64,000 bases of DNA from JAISGQ01 sp045604965 (GCA_045604965.1 JAZUPB010000022.1:17077-81076); one strand, 5' to 3'; counted from the first letter of the stretch, positions 38,771 through 48,417 are shown. The notes: generated by a model not told the origin, from the letters alone. Program-made: numbers and translations.

Positions 38771-39901
38771 CTAGTTCTTGAAAACGCCTCTTGAATTGAG
38801 TACTGAAGTGCTGTATATAAACAGAACATCACATCCGGGGCGGATGTCAACAAAATTCTTAATATATGAGGGCGCAATATATCGTGTGTCAGCGACTATA
38901 ACCTCGCTGTAGCCCTCTAGAAGCAGAGGAACAATACTGCTTCCGAAGGAATCGCGGAAAACAACAAGCTGTTTTCCGTTCTGCTGAGAAGGATTCTCTA
39001 TTTTAAGAAGAGCCTTTGCACCGCCAAGGAAAACATCATAAGGGTCACTGTTGCCAAAATCATTGAGATCATATACAACAGTGGTTTTGCTTTCCTCGTA
39101 ATCGGTGACTACAGCGGTTTCTGTTGCCTTGTTTGAGAGGAGAGTTATATCTTCCTTTTCAAGAGGCAGTGCCAGCTGTCCGCTGTAGGTTCCCTTGAAA
39201 TTCTCAAGAGTTGTTTTGACGTAATCAGTTTCGGAAACCTCATATCCCATTTCAGAGAGTATATGATGTGCAGATGGGATAATCTTCGACTGATCCCAAT
39301 GAGGATCGGTTATATAATAGTCATCGCCTTTGAGAAGAGGGAAGATATCAATATATTTGATTTTCTTATTGAGATTATCAGAATATACAGAAAGAAATTC
39401 GTTATAATCGTAGTGCAGACGACCACTGCTTTCCGCATAGAAATAGTTTTTGTCAGGAATGACACAGTAAAATGCATCACTGCCGCTTTGGGCAAAATAC
39501 GTGTCATAAAGGTTGTTTACACTTGATGCTGCGGCGGTTACAGCATCTTTGTTGAGCTGTGAATCGAGCTTGCAGGCAGAGCCGTCAGCGACGTAATAGC
39601 CATTGTGATCGCTCTGATTAAGACCGTAAAAACGTACGGCGGCGCTTACGCCTCTGAAGCCGTCACGAACGGGGAACTGATCGAGAAAATAATCTTCGAG
39701 CCAGGAAAAATACGTAGTAAGAGAATAATTCTTGCCGCGTTTTTCGGCAGACTCCTTTTTTTCTGAATATGACTCAAACTGTTCTAGGGGGCGTCTTTCT
39801 GAAACTGAAATATCATTGTCTTTCAGAAAGAGTGAGAACAGGGCAAAAAAGATAATCCAGCAAACAAAGGAGATTGAAATAATAATGTTTTTAGATTTCA
39901 T
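38771..39901 (-). CDS. DHHW/AlgX-like acetyltransferase-fold protein
   Basis: A 376-residue protein. One N-terminal membrane segment lies at about 5-27, then an extracytoplasmic SGNH-like domain. The DHHW-type motif reads YYITDPHWDQSK and the Ser block VVFRDSFGSSIVP. These are the partners of MBOAT acyltransferases in O-acetylation of exopolysaccharides or wall polymers. AAGGAGG lies just before the ATG. It follows the MBOAT gene by 12 bases. Confidence 0.85.
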   Translation of the reverse strand: MKSKNIIISISFVCWIIFFALFSLFLKDNDISVSERRPLEQFESYSEKKESAEKRGKNYSLTTYFSWLEDYFLDQFPVRDGFRGVSAAVRFYGLNQSDHNGYYVADGSACKLDSQLNKDAVTAAASSVNNLYDTYFAQSGSDAFYCVIPDKNYFYAESSGRLHYDYNEFLSVYSDNLNKKIKYIDIFPLLKGDDYYITDPHWDQSKIIPSAHHILSEMGYEVSETDYVKTTLENFKGTYSGQLALPLEKEDITLLSNKATETAVVTDYEESKTTVVYDLNDFGNSDPYDVFLGGAKALLKIENPSQQNGKQLVVFRDSFGSSIVPLLLEGYSEVIVADTRYIAPSYIKNFVDIRPGCDVLFIYSTSVLNSRGVFKN

Positions 39902-39913
39902 TTTATCTCCTCC

Positions 39914-41302
39914 TTAAAATCTGAAATAAAGGAACGGCGAAAATGAACCGTCAACTATGAATCCTGTGCATACAGCCAGAAGCAGAATAATTATCAGCGG
40001 CTGAATAATAACGGATGCCTTCTGAACAAAGGAATAGCTGTAAAGCTTGCGAACAAGCATCATAGGATAGGGAGTTGCAAGGAATGATGCTGCAATAAGA
40101 AGCACGAGAGCGCTTCTCAGATAATAGAGTACGGTTGCATCGGCAAATGAAAGACCGGTAAATCCGAACATACCGCCGAGCTGAGAAAATGCAGCAGAAA
40201 TGCTTTCGGCATTAAAAATAACAAAGCTTATATTTACAAAGAAGAGTACGTAAATTATTCCGAAAATGCCGGGAATCTTATCGAGCAGTTTTCCGAGAAA
40301 GAGCTTTTCGATAAGCAGGAAAAAGGCGAAGAACAGTCCCCAGACCACAAAGTTCCAGGCAGCTCCGTGCCAGAGGCCTGTAAGAGACCAGACAACAAGA
40401 ATATTGAAGAACCAGCGGAGCTTTGAGCATCGGTTTCCGCCGAGAGGGATATATACATAATCGCGGAACCAGGAACCGAGAGATATATGCCAGCGGCGCC
40501 AAAATTCGGAAATCGAACGGGAAATATACGGATAATTGAAGTTTTCCATAAAGTTGAATCCGAACATTTTGCCAAGCCCGATAGCCATATCACTGTAGCC
40601 TGAAAAATCGAAATAGATCTGCAGCATAAAGCATAACGCGGAAAGCCAGCAGGCAAGAACGGTATCTTTTCCGAACTGAAGTGCAAATGCGGCAACAGTA
40701 TCTGCAATCAGCACCTTTTTAGAAAGACCGAGAACGAATCTGCCAACGCCTGCAGAAAACATTTCAAATGAATGCTTTCTGGTTTCAAGCTCCTCAGCAA
40801 CAGTCTGATAACGTACTATAGGACCTGCTATCAGCTGAGGAAACAGTGAAATGTAGGTTGCAAGATAAAAGAAATTTCGCTGTGCCGGTACATCTGCACG
40901 GTATACATCCACAATATACGACATAATCTGGAAAGTGTAGAAGCTTATGCCGATGGGGAGAACTATATCGAGCAGTTTCGATTCGATGCCTGTAAGTCCT
41001 GTGAATGTGGAAATAGCAAAATTTGCATACTTGAAAAAGCCAAGCAAGCCGAGGAGTATTCCGACAGACAGAATAAGTACAAGCTTTTTGTGCTTTTCAA
41101 ATTTTTCGATAAGCAGTCCGGCGGCATATCCGACGATACAGGCTGTAAGCATCAGAATACAGTAAGAAGGCTCACCCCAGAAATAGAAGAGAAAACTGGC
41201 GGCGAGAAGAATGTAATTCTTTGCCTTGAAAGGCACTGCAAAATACAGAAGAATTACAGTGGGCAAAAACCAGTACAGAAATGTTATGCTTGAAAAAAGC
41301 AC
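39914..41302 (-). CDS. MBOAT-family O-acyltransferase
   Basis: A 462-residue polytopic membrane enzyme with about ten segments, related to AlgI and DltB. The catalytic His is in LTGLWHGAAWNFVVWG, and SGYSDMAIGLGKMFGFNF and PLGGNRCSK are family motifs. It should pass acyl groups across the membrane to the DHHW partner for polymer O-acetylation. The GTG start at 41302 is chosen for AAGGAGG eight bases upstream. First gene of a two-gene operon. Confidence 0.92.
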   Translation of the reverse strand: MLFSSITFLYWFLPTVILLYFAVPFKAKNYILLAASFLFYFWGEPSYCILMLTACIVGYAAGLLIEKFEKHKKLVLILSVGILLGLLGFFKYANFAISTFTGLTGIESKLLDIVLPIGISFYTFQIMSYIVDVYRADVPAQRNFFYLATYISLFPQLIAGPIVRYQTVAEELETRKHSFEMFSAGVGRFVLGLSKKVLIADTVAAFALQFGKDTVLACWLSALCFMLQIYFDFSGYSDMAIGLGKMFGFNFMENFNYPYISRSISEFWRRWHISLGSWFRDYVYIPLGGNRCSKLRWFFNILVVWSLTGLWHGAAWNFVVWGLFFAFFLLIEKLFLGKLLDKIPGIFGIIYVLFFVNISFVIFNAESISAAFSQLGGMFGFTGLSFADATVLYYLRSALVLLIAASFLATPYPMMLVRKLYSYSFVQKASVIIQPLIIILLLAVCTGFIVDGSFSPFLYFRF

Positions 41303-41319
41303 AGCGTTTACCTCCTTGC

Positions 41320-41352
41320 ATAGAAATAGGCGCACAGAATATCCCGTGCGCC
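41320..41352 (-). terminator. Probable terminator of the DUF4358-like lipoprotein gene
   Basis: GGCGCAC / GTGCGCC stem with a 10-base loop. On the minus strand TATTTCT follows, a poor T run. Confidence 0.5.
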
Positions 41353-41378
41353 CAATATCACCATACGGTAATATTTAA

Positions 41379-41885
41379 TCAGATGTTGTTGAATGCAGTA
41401 AGGATTGCATCAACATCAGTCTGCATACCCATAATGAAGAGAACAGTATTGCCGTTTACAACAGTATCAACTGCTTCAGCCTCAACACAGATAAGCTTGC
41501 GGAGGTCAGCCTTGGACTCGAGCTCGTCAGCAAGAGCCTGAGCGTCCTGATCATCAGCGACTCTGAAAACTATCATAGTGAAGGGGTTAGTGTTCATCAT
41601 AGGAACGTGGGCAATTGCCTCAGCAAAAGGTGCGTCGATAGTCTCTGTGCCGATAAGATATGCAGCGGTGGTGCTGTCAACAGGCTCGGTCATAAAAGAG
41701 AAAAACTCAAGATCGGAGCCGCTTGCAGTCTGAGCAACGATGTCGGTAAGAGAAATCTCATCAAGATTTGCTGCGGCGGAATTGTTCTCAGTTTCATTGT
41801 TCTGTGCGTCGTCATTCTTTGCGCCGCAGGCAGAGAAGGAAAGTACGAGAACCATAGAAAGGATAAGTGCTAAAATCTTTTTCAT
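41379..41885 (-). CDS. Putative lipoprotein, DUF4358-like
   Basis: A 168-residue lipoprotein (MKKILALILSMVLVL, lipobox FSACG). An Asn/Ala/Glu linker and one alpha/beta domain follow. The domain has an ISLTDIV helix, the DAPFAEAIAHVPMMNTNPFT block and a final ILTAFNNI helix. It resembles the C-terminal half of the 325-residue lipoprotein at 9603-10580, so the two look like paralogs. Divergent from the second DegV gene. Function unknown. Confidence 0.8.
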   Translation of the reverse strand: MKKILALILSMVLVLSFSACGAKNDDAQNNETENNSAAANLDEISLTDIVAQTASGSDLEFFSFMTEPVDSTTAAYLIGTETIDAPFAEAIAHVPMMNTNPFTMIVFRVADDQDAQALADELESKADLRKLICVEAEAVDTVVNGNTVLFIMGMQTDVDAILTAFNNI

Positions 41886-42020
41886 TTTTCTAAACTCCTG
41901 TTTTATAAGTATTTTTTGCCCGAGATAATTATTTATTCATTCAGGCATCAATAACATAACACAGAAGAAATAGTTTTGGTTGGAGAAATTTAAAAAATTT
42001 TTATAAAACGTTCTTTTATA

Positions 42021-42049
42021 ATTATAACATAGGCATTATACTATTTAAA
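42021..42049 (-). promoter_or_regulatory. Probable promoter of the DUF4358-like lipoprotein gene
   Basis: On the minus strand TTTAAA (42049-42044), 17-bp spacer, TATAAT (42026-42021) with an extended TG. The leader would be about 130 bases. Confidence 0.4.
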
Positions 42050-42072
42050 GACAGTGATGATATATTAATTGC

Positions 42073-42101
42073 TTTACAGCATAAATATTTTGTGGTATAA
42101 T
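42073..42101 (+). promoter_or_regulatory. Promoter of the second DegV gene
   Basis: TTTACA (42073-42078), 17-bp spacer, TATAAT (42096-42101) with extended TGG, 33 bp before the start. Confidence 0.7.
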
Positions 42102-42133
42102 ATGCCATATTAAATAAATCGGAGTGATAAGCG

Positions 42134-42991
42134 ATGTTTAAAATTTTTACGGAGTCTTCCTGTAATCTTCCGAAATCACATCTTGAGAAATATGATGTAA
42201 GTGTGCTTTGCTGGACATATCTTATTGACGGCAAGGAAGTTACAACGAAAGAAAGCATAGACGACTTTGATGGTCACAAGTATTATGACAAGCTGAGAAA
42301 CGGAGCTGAATCAAAAACATCGCTTATTAATACAGACAGATTTATTCGTGAGTTTGAGCCGACTGTAGCAGGAGGAAAGGATGTTGTTTTCATTCTTCTG
42401 TCTTCAGGAATCAGCGGAACATATCAGTCTGCTGTTATGGCGGCGGATACACTTTCGGAAAAATATGAAAACAATGTTTACGTGATTGATTCAAAGGGTG
42501 CAGGCTTTGGTGTAGGACTTCTTGTGTGCCGCGCAGGAGAGCTTCGCAAGAAAGGCAAAACTGCAGAAGAGACTGCTGAAATACTCACAGGAGAAACCAA
42601 AAATCTTTGTCAGTTCTTTACAGTGGGAAATCTGACTGCGCTCAGAAAGGGCGGAAGAATATCAGGAGCAACTGCGCTTATCGGTACAGCACTGCAGATA
42701 AAGCCTATCTTATACGGCTGCAAGGGCAAGATAGAGGCATATAAGAAGGTAAGAGGCCGCAGAGCTTCGATCTTGGAACTTGCAGAAATTTACAGAGAAA
42801 AGGTGGTCAATGCAGGCAAGCAGCTTGTTGCAATATCTCACTGCGACTGTCCTGAAGATGCAGGTGTTCTTGCTGAGCTTGTAAATTCAATTGCCAAGCC
42901 TCTTGAATTGATAATCCGCTGTCACGAACCGATGACAGGAAGTCATTTGGGTCCTGATTCACTTGCGCTGTTCTTTATGGGCAATATGTAA
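42134..42991 (+). CDS. DegV-family fatty-acid-binding protein (2)
   Basis: A 285-residue DegV/FakB-type protein. It has the N-terminal FKIFTESSCNLP, the lid LLSSGISGTYQSAVMA, GNLTALRKGGRISGA and the C-terminal HCDCPEDAGV. The first motif has Glu where STDST/SSDSA is usual. It probably binds a fatty acid for the FakA kinase system. It has its own promoter and terminator. One of three DegV members in this window; no FakA homologue is seen here. Confidence 0.9.
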   Translation: MFKIFTESSCNLPKSHLEKYDVSVLCWTYLIDGKEVTTKESIDDFDGHKYYDKLRNGAESKTSLINTDRFIREFEPTVAGGKDVVFILLSSGISGTYQSAVMAADTLSEKYENNVYVIDSKGAGFGVGLLVCRAGELRKKGKTAEETAEILTGETKNLCQFFTVGNLTALRKGGRISGATALIGTALQIKPILYGCKGKIEAYKKVRGRRASILELAEIYREKVVNAGKQLVAISHCDCPEDAGVLAELVNSIAKPLELIIRCHEPMTGSHLGPDSLALFFMGNM

Positions 42992-42997
42992 AATTAA

Positions 42998-43026
42998 AAG
43001 CCTCGCTCAGAATGAGTGAGGCTTTT
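42998..43026. terminator. Bidirectional terminator
   Basis: AGCCTCGCTCA / TGAGTGAGGCT stem with a GAA loop and T run, between convergent genes. Confidence 0.85.
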
Positions 43027-43038
43027 TGCTATATTAAT

Positions 43039-43620
43039 TTATGCAATAATTCCTTTTAATAGTATTGCTCTGCAGGGCGCACCCTCTGCACCTTTAATTT
43101 TAAGAGGAGCAGCAACAAGATAGTAATCGCCGACAGGTACTTTACTCAGATTGAGACTTTCAAGAAGGGCAACCTCACCGCCGAGAAGTTCAAGATGTAC
43201 TTGCCTTGGCGCAGAAACATCTCCTACAGAAAGAGTCTCAACTCCGACCAGCTTGATTCCGCCTTCACGAAGTACAAAAGCAGCACTTGGAGTAATTGCG
43301 CCATCGCCTTTGATAAGAAGACGCTTGCGAATATGGGGAAGCAGTTCCTCTGCTTCCTGTCCTGTTAGCGGATGATCGCATTCTATTACGGTGCAGTGTC
43401 CGATACATTTGTCGAGGGATACTTTGTCGATTGATTCACCGTCTTCTATAAAATGAAGCGGTGCGTCCACGTGAGTTCCATTATGGACACACATATGTAA
43501 ATAAGAAAGGTTGTAAAGAGAACCTTCAGCCATATCCATAAGTAAATCAAGCTTCGGCCCTTCGTCATCGGGAAAAAGGGGAGCGGACAGCAGTTCACGG
43601 GAAATATCGTAAATTGTCAT
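43039..43620 (-). CDS. Cyclase-family metal hydrolase (kynurenine formamidase-like)
   Basis: A 193-residue cyclase-fold hydrolase. The metal site HNGTHVDAPLHF is at about residues 44-55, and the conserved VGVETLSVG follows. Such enzymes open amide or ester bonds; kynurenine formamidase is the best known, but the substrate here is open. ATG 43620 follows GAGGTGG with seven bases between. Single gene, convergent with the DegV gene. Confidence 0.87.
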   Translation of the reverse strand: MTIYDISRELLSAPLFPDDEGPKLDLLMDMAEGSLYNLSYLHMCVHNGTHVDAPLHFIEDGESIDKVSLDKCIGHCTVIECDHPLTGQEAEELLPHIRKRLLIKGDGAITPSAAFVLREGGIKLVGVETLSVGDVSAPRQVHLELLGGEVALLESLNLSKVPVGDYYLVAAPLKIKGAEGAPCRAILLKGIIA

Positions 43621-43715
43621 AATTTTCCACCTCAAAAGTATAATATCACAAAGAAATTAATTAGGCAAATAAAAGAATAAAAAAGTCTCAGGGTATGGAA
43701 AAGTGATAAATATTG

Positions 43716-43724
43716 TGTTATAAT
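43716..43724 (+). promoter_or_regulatory. Extended -10 promoter of the ApgM-like gene
   Basis: TGTTATAAT extended -10, 38 bp before the start. Confidence 0.5.
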
Positions 43725-43762
43725 CAACAAAAATATCCTAAGCAATAAAGGTTGTGACCTAT

Positions 43763-44995
43763 ATGAACAATACAAAATATGTTGTCGTACTTTGTGACGG
43801 TATGTCTGATTATCCTGTTGATGCATTAGGCGGCAAAACGCCTATGGAATATGCCGATAAGCCTAATATGGACTATTTTGCCGCAAACGGTATATGCGGA
43901 CTTGTTTCCAATGTCCCGGAAGGGATGAAGCCGGGCAGTGACGTGGCAAATCTGTCTGTTATGGGCTATGATCCCAAGCAGTACTACTCCGGACGTTCAC
44001 CGCTGGAGGCAGTAAGCATGGGAATAAAGCTAGAGAAGACTGATGTTGCACTCAGGTGCAACCTGGTTACTCTTTCCGATGGGGAAAATTATGATGAAAA
44101 AACTATGGTGGACTACTGTGCCGGTGATATTTCAACATCAGAGGCAGCAGAGCTTATAAAAGCTGTCCACGAGGCTTTTTCCAATGAGAAGTACGATTTT
44201 TATCCCGGTTTTTCATACAGACACTGTCTTGTATGGCATCAGGGAAATGCTGATATCGGCAATCTCACACCGCCTCACGACATTTCGGGCAAGGTTGTAG
44301 GCGAGTATTTGAAGAGCTTTGAAAATGTTCCTGAGCTGCTCTCGATGATGAAAAAGAGCGTTGAGATACTCAAGAATCATCCGGTAAATATCGCCAGAAT
44401 AAAGGAAGGAAAGCGTCCGGCCAATTCCATCTGGCTCTGGGGTCAGGGAACAGCACCGTCTCTTGATCTTTTTGAGGAAAAATACGGAAAGAAGGGTGCG
44501 GTAGTATCTGCTGTTGATTTGATAAAAGGCATCGGAATCTGCGCAGGTATGAAGGTATGTGAAGTAGACGGAGCAACAGGTTATGTTGATACCAACTTTG
44601 ATGGAAAGGTTTCCGCTGCATTGAATGAGCTTGAAAACGGCGCTGATTTTGCATATTTGCATTTTGAGGCTCCCGACGAATGCGGACACAGGGGAGAGAT
44701 GGAGAATAAAATAAAATCCATCGAACTTATTGATAAAAAAGTTCTGGCGGTGCTTCGTTCCGAGCTTGAAAAGTACGATAACTACCGTCTGCTTATTCTT
44801 CCCGACCATCCCACTCCACTGGCAACTATGACACACGAAATGGACCCGGTTCCATTTATTCTCTACGACAGAAAGGCAGATAAGGAAAACAACTCGCAGT
44901 TCTGTGCAAGCGAAGAGACAGCAAAGAAAACAGGAGTATACATTGAAAAAGGCAGTGACCTGATGAACATACTTCTTGAAATTACATCTTTATAA
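43763..44995 (+). CDS. ApgM-type cofactor-independent phosphoglycerate mutase family protein
   Basis: A 410-residue alkaline-phosphatase-fold enzyme. The first metal site is VVLCDGMSDYP, the phosphoserine loop GSDVANLSVMGYDP, and later ligands are in HFEAPDECGHRGE and LLILPDHPTP. ApgM proteins interconvert 2- and 3-phosphoglycerate; some clostridial relatives act as homoserine kinase instead, so the role is not settled. ATG 43763 is used; an earlier in-frame GTG sits too close to AAAGG. A lipoprotein gene follows 22 bases after the stop. Confidence 0.87.
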   Translation: MNNTKYVVVLCDGMSDYPVDALGGKTPMEYADKPNMDYFAANGICGLVSNVPEGMKPGSDVANLSVMGYDPKQYYSGRSPLEAVSMGIKLEKTDVALRCNLVTLSDGENYDEKTMVDYCAGDISTSEAAELIKAVHEAFSNEKYDFYPGFSYRHCLVWHQGNADIGNLTPPHDISGKVVGEYLKSFENVPELLSMMKKSVEILKNHPVNIARIKEGKRPANSIWLWGQGTAPSLDLFEEKYGKKGAVVSAVDLIKGIGICAGMKVCEVDGATGYVDTNFDGKVSAALNELENGADFAYLHFEAPDECGHRGEMENKIKSIELIDKKVLAVLRSELEKYDNYRLLILPDHPTPLATMTHEMDPVPFILYDRKADKENNSQFCASEETAKKTGVYIEKGSDLMNILLEITSL

Positions 44996-45017
44996 ATTTT
45001 GCAAACGGGGTGATTCG

Positions 45018-45596
45018 ATGAAACGGTGTATGATCGCAATTCTATTGGCTATATGCGTTCTGATACTGATGTTTTCTGCTGGCTGTGGAAAGAAAAAGAA
45101 AGAGGAACAGCCAAAACTCAATTACAGCGATGACTATCAGGCTGCTGCACAGGTAGATTACGATACTTTATCCGTTCAGATACGGACCAGTTCTGCTGCG
45201 TATTTTTCCGGGTCAATTATTTCGGTTACAGCCGTAATTGAAAACAAATCGGAAAATTATTATAAAGTTGCTCCGGCAGGCAATGGCTTTGACATCAGTG
45301 TTAAAGCAGACGGATACGATCTTATCCCTTCGGGAGCTGCTGTATCTGCCTCTGATGCTCCGCTTATCCTTGAGCCTAATGGAAGTGTAAATGTCACCTG
45401 TGAATATAAATCAAAGGTAAATATTTCAGGGGAAGAAAAAATGCTGTGGGAATGTGAGCCTGTTGCATCGGTAAATGTAAAGATAAGTGATCCTGCAATT
45501 TCGAGACAGGCAGCGATTGATGCTGACTTTAAAGATGCAAAAACTGCAAAGACATCATTTATGATGTACGGGACAGGAGAAAAACCTGAAAAATGA
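45018..45596 (+). CDS. Putative lipoprotein, unknown function
   Basis: A 192-residue lipoprotein: signal MKRCMIAILLAICVLIL, lipobox FSAGC, then a Lys/Glu stretch and one beta-rich domain of about 120 residues. The pattern VQIRTSSAAYFSGSIISVTA resembles an immunoglobulin-like fold. GGGGTG precedes ATG 45018. It is co-transcribed with the ApgM-type gene. No family recognised. Confidence 0.78.
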   Translation: MKRCMIAILLAICVLILMFSAGCGKKKKEEQPKLNYSDDYQAAAQVDYDTLSVQIRTSSAAYFSGSIISVTAVIENKSENYYKVAPAGNGFDISVKADGYDLIPSGAAVSASDAPLILEPNGSVNVTCEYKSKVNISGEEKMLWECEPVASVNVKISDPAISRQAAIDADFKDAKTAKTSFMMYGTGEKPEK

Positions 45597-45598
45597 TA

Positions 45599-45634
45599 AA
45601 AACGAAGCTGCATTGATTTGCAGCTTCGTTTTAA
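45599..45634 (+). terminator. Terminator of the ApgM-lipoprotein operon
   Basis: AAAACGAAGCTGCA / TGCAGCTTCGTTTT 14-bp stem, six-base loop. Confidence 0.9.
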
Positions 45635-45668
45635 CTGTATTTATAAACAAAATGTAAGAAGGTATAAA

Positions 45669-47447
45669 ATGAAAAACAAGGATGTCAATAAGCTGTACAA
45701 GCGAAACAGCTCCAACAGCGTGCTGATAAGACGTTTTCTGCCGTACTACAAACCATATTTATGGCTTATGATATTTGACCTGTTCTGCGCACTTCTGACA
45801 ACAGGCTGTGATCTTTATCTGCCGACTATAGTACAGCAGATAACCAAGAAGGGAATGGAAAACCCGCAGGAAATGGCTGTACGCTCCATACTGATTATAG
45901 GCGGAGTGTACCTTGCAATGCGCATAATTGATACAGCTGCCAACTTCTTTATGGCAAGTGTAGGTCATATTACAGGTACAAAGATGGAAACTGATATGCG
46001 AAGAGATCTTTTCGAGCATCTTCAAAAGCTTTCATTTTCCTACTACGATGAGACAAAAATCGGTCAGCTTATGAGCAGAATCACAAACGACCTTTTTGAT
46101 GTTACTGAATTTGCTCACCACTGTCCTGAGGAATTCTTTATAGCAGGTATAAAGATAATCGGTGCGTTTATTATTCTTTGCTTTGTAAATGTACCCCTTA
46201 CCTGTATTATTTTTGCTGTTATACCGCTTATTCTCGTGACAACGAGGTTCTTCAACAAGAAAATGCGTGCGGCATTTTCGGAATCAAGAGTCAAGGTTGG
46301 TGAGCTTAACTCGCAGGTAGAGGATAGTCTGCTTGGAGTCAGAGTGGTTCGCTCTTTTGCAAATGAAGAAATCGAGGAAAAGAAATTCAGAGCAGGCAAC
46401 GAAGCTTTTCTTAAGGTAAAGAGCCGTGCTTACTATTATATGGCAGGATTTCACTCCTGTACCCGTTTTTTTGACGGACTGATGTATATACTTGTGGTAG
46501 TTATAGGAGCACTTTTTGTAAAGGACGGAAAGATAACTGCCCCTGATCTGGTTATGTACCTGCTCTATGTTACAACATTGCTTAACTCAATTCGAAGAAT
46601 AGTTGAATTTACCGAACAGTTCCAGCGTGGTCTTACAGGAATAGAGCGCTTTACGGAAATACTCGATACACCTGTGACCATACAGAATGCTCCGAATGCG
46701 GAAAACCTTACCGACGTAAAAGGTGAGATAGAATTCAAGAATGTTGAATTCAGATATTCCGATAAAAATGATTATGTATTGTCCCACATCGATCTCAAGG
46801 TAACAAAAGGCGAGAACGTTGCGCTTGTAGGTCCTTCTGGAGGGGGTAAAACCACACTGTGCAGTCTTATTCCGCGTTTTTATGAGGTTACAAGCGGATC
46901 GATCACTATTGACGGCAAAGATATAAAAGATGTAACACTTGAGTCTCTGCGAAACAATATAGGTGTAGTTCAGCAGGATGTTTATCTGTTCAGCGGAAGC
47001 GTGCTTGAAAACATAGAGTACGGTAAACCCGGTGCGGACAGGGAACAGATAATAGAAGCAGCTAAAAAAGCAGGTGCTCACGATTTTATTATGAAGCTTC
47101 CCAACGGTTATGACACATACGTCGGCGAAAGAGGAGTAAAACTTTCAGGCGGACAGAAGCAGCGTATATCTATAGCAAGAGTATTTCTTAAGGATCCTCC
47201 TGTTCTTATTCTCGATGAAGCAACCTCGGCACTTGATAATGAAAGTGAAAAGCTTGTGCAAAAATCACTTGAGGAGCTTGCTGTTGGCCGTACTACATTT
47301 ACCGTTGCACATAGATTGACTACTATAAGAAACGCAACAGAGATTCTTGTTCTGACAGAAAACGGCATAGAGGAACAGGGCACACATTCTGAGCTTATGG
47401 AAAAAGGCGGTATATACAGCGAGCTTTACAGTATGTATACAGAGTAA
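45669..47447 (+). CDS. ABC exporter half-transporter (permease-ATPase fusion)
   Basis: A 592-residue type I ABC exporter. Six membrane segments lie in residues about 20-315, then the ATPase domain with Walker A GPSGGGKTT, signature LSGGQKQR, Walker B VLILDEATSALD and H-loop AHRLTT. Half-transporters of this type work as dimers; lipids, drugs or peptides are typical cargo. The longer frame starts inside the preceding terminator, so ATG 45669 with AAGAAGG upstream is used. No partner gene is adjacent. Confidence 0.92.
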   Translation: MKNKDVNKLYKRNSSNSVLIRRFLPYYKPYLWLMIFDLFCALLTTGCDLYLPTIVQQITKKGMENPQEMAVRSILIIGGVYLAMRIIDTAANFFMASVGHITGTKMETDMRRDLFEHLQKLSFSYYDETKIGQLMSRITNDLFDVTEFAHHCPEEFFIAGIKIIGAFIILCFVNVPLTCIIFAVIPLILVTTRFFNKKMRAAFSESRVKVGELNSQVEDSLLGVRVVRSFANEEIEEKKFRAGNEAFLKVKSRAYYYMAGFHSCTRFFDGLMYILVVVIGALFVKDGKITAPDLVMYLLYVTTLLNSIRRIVEFTEQFQRGLTGIERFTEILDTPVTIQNAPNAENLTDVKGEIEFKNVEFRYSDKNDYVLSHIDLKVTKGENVALVGPSGGGKTTLCSLIPRFYEVTSGSITIDGKDIKDVTLESLRNNIGVVQQDVYLFSGSVLENIEYGKPGADREQIIEAAKKAGAHDFIMKLPNGYDTYVGERGVKLSGGQKQRISIARVFLKDPPVLILDEATSALDNESEKLVQKSLEELAVGRTTFTVAHRLTTIRNATEILVLTENGIEEQGTHSELMEKGGIYSELYSMYTE

Positions 47448-47453
47448 TATAAC

Positions 47454-47482
47454 TTGCGTTTCCTTCTAATAAATGGTATTAT
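47454..47482 (+). promoter_or_regulatory. Promoter of the acyltransferase gene
   Basis: TTGCGT (47454-47459), 17-bp spacer, TATTAT (47477-47482), 31 bp before the start. Confidence 0.65.
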
Positions 47483-47512
47483 TTATTAAAAATAATAAAG
47501 GAATGATAAATT

Positions 47513-48376
47513 ATGCCTTATGATCCGCAGCCTACGGAGTATTTGTTTCCCGAAAAGACGGACCAGCATTATTTACCTGTAAAGCACAAGGTGGATACTG
47601 TTTTTGACGAAAACTATCCTTATGTTGATAAGTCATTCTCTTATAAATTCAAGGAATGGTGGATGAGAATTCTCTGTGTCTCACTGGCATTTCCTGTTAT
47701 GAGACTCAGATGCCTTTTGAAGGTGGAGGGAAGAGAGAACCTCAAGAAGCATAAGGAAGTAATTAAAAACGGAATTGTGTCTGTTGTCAACCATATGTTT
47801 ATATGGGACTTTATAGGAATTATGTATGCGGTGCGTCCGTACAGACCCTGGATCCCTGTGTGGGATAAAAATATGCGCGGCGAAAACAGAATACTTATAA
47901 GATATAACAGAGGAATTCCTCTTCCTACGGAAAGCAGAAGGGGTACTGCGGCTTTTGCACATGCAATTGACAGTCTTTTATCAGATGATAAGCAATGGGT
48001 GCACGTATCTGCTGAGGGTAGTATGTGGGAATATTATATGCCTATACGCCCCTTTAAAAAGGGCTCATTTACCTTTGCTGTGCGTAATAATGTCCCTGTT
48101 CTGCCGTTGGCCTATTCCTACAGAAAACCTAAGGGTTTGCAGAAGCTTTTCTGGCATAAGCCGCTTCTTACCCTTCGTATAGGCGAACCTATCTATCCCA
48201 ACACAGAGCTAGGCAAAGTTGCTGCGACAGAGGAACTGGCAAAAAAAGCTCACGCAGAGGTCTGTCGCCTTGCAGGTATTGATCCCGAAGAAAACATCTA
48301 TGAACCCATTTTTGCAAACTCCGACAGAATAGACTATTATACAGATACATACGGCGTAAAGAAAAAATATAAATAA
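47513..48376 (+). CDS. 1-acyl-sn-glycerol-3-phosphate acyltransferase-like (PlsC family)
   Basis: A 287-residue PlsC-family acyltransferase for phospholipid synthesis at the membrane. The catalytic HX4D motif is NHMFIWD near residue 88, with the second motif VSAEGSMWEYY (EGS instead of EGT) near 165. A hydrophobic helix at about 55-70 gives membrane contact. About 55 N-terminal residues are longer than in typical PlsC. Some relatives act on other lysolipids, so the exact acceptor is open. Confidence 0.88.
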   Translation: MPYDPQPTEYLFPEKTDQHYLPVKHKVDTVFDENYPYVDKSFSYKFKEWWMRILCVSLAFPVMRLRCLLKVEGRENLKKHKEVIKNGIVSVVNHMFIWDFIGIMYAVRPYRPWIPVWDKNMRGENRILIRYNRGIPLPTESRRGTAAFAHAIDSLLSDDKQWVHVSAEGSMWEYYMPIRPFKKGSFTFAVRNNVPVLPLAYSYRKPKGLQKLFWHKPLLTLRIGEPIYPNTELGKVAATEELAKKAHAEVCRLAGIDPEENIYEPIFANSDRIDYYTDTYGVKKKYK

Positions 48377-48380
48377 GCAT

Positions 48381-48416
48381 AAAAACTCCCGAAGCTTGCT
48401 GCTTCGGGAGTTTTTG
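48381..48416. terminator. Bidirectional terminator
   Basis: AAAACTCCCGAAGC-TTGCT-GCTTCGGGAGTTTT, perfect stem between convergent genes. Confidence 0.92.
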
Positions 48417-48417
48417 T

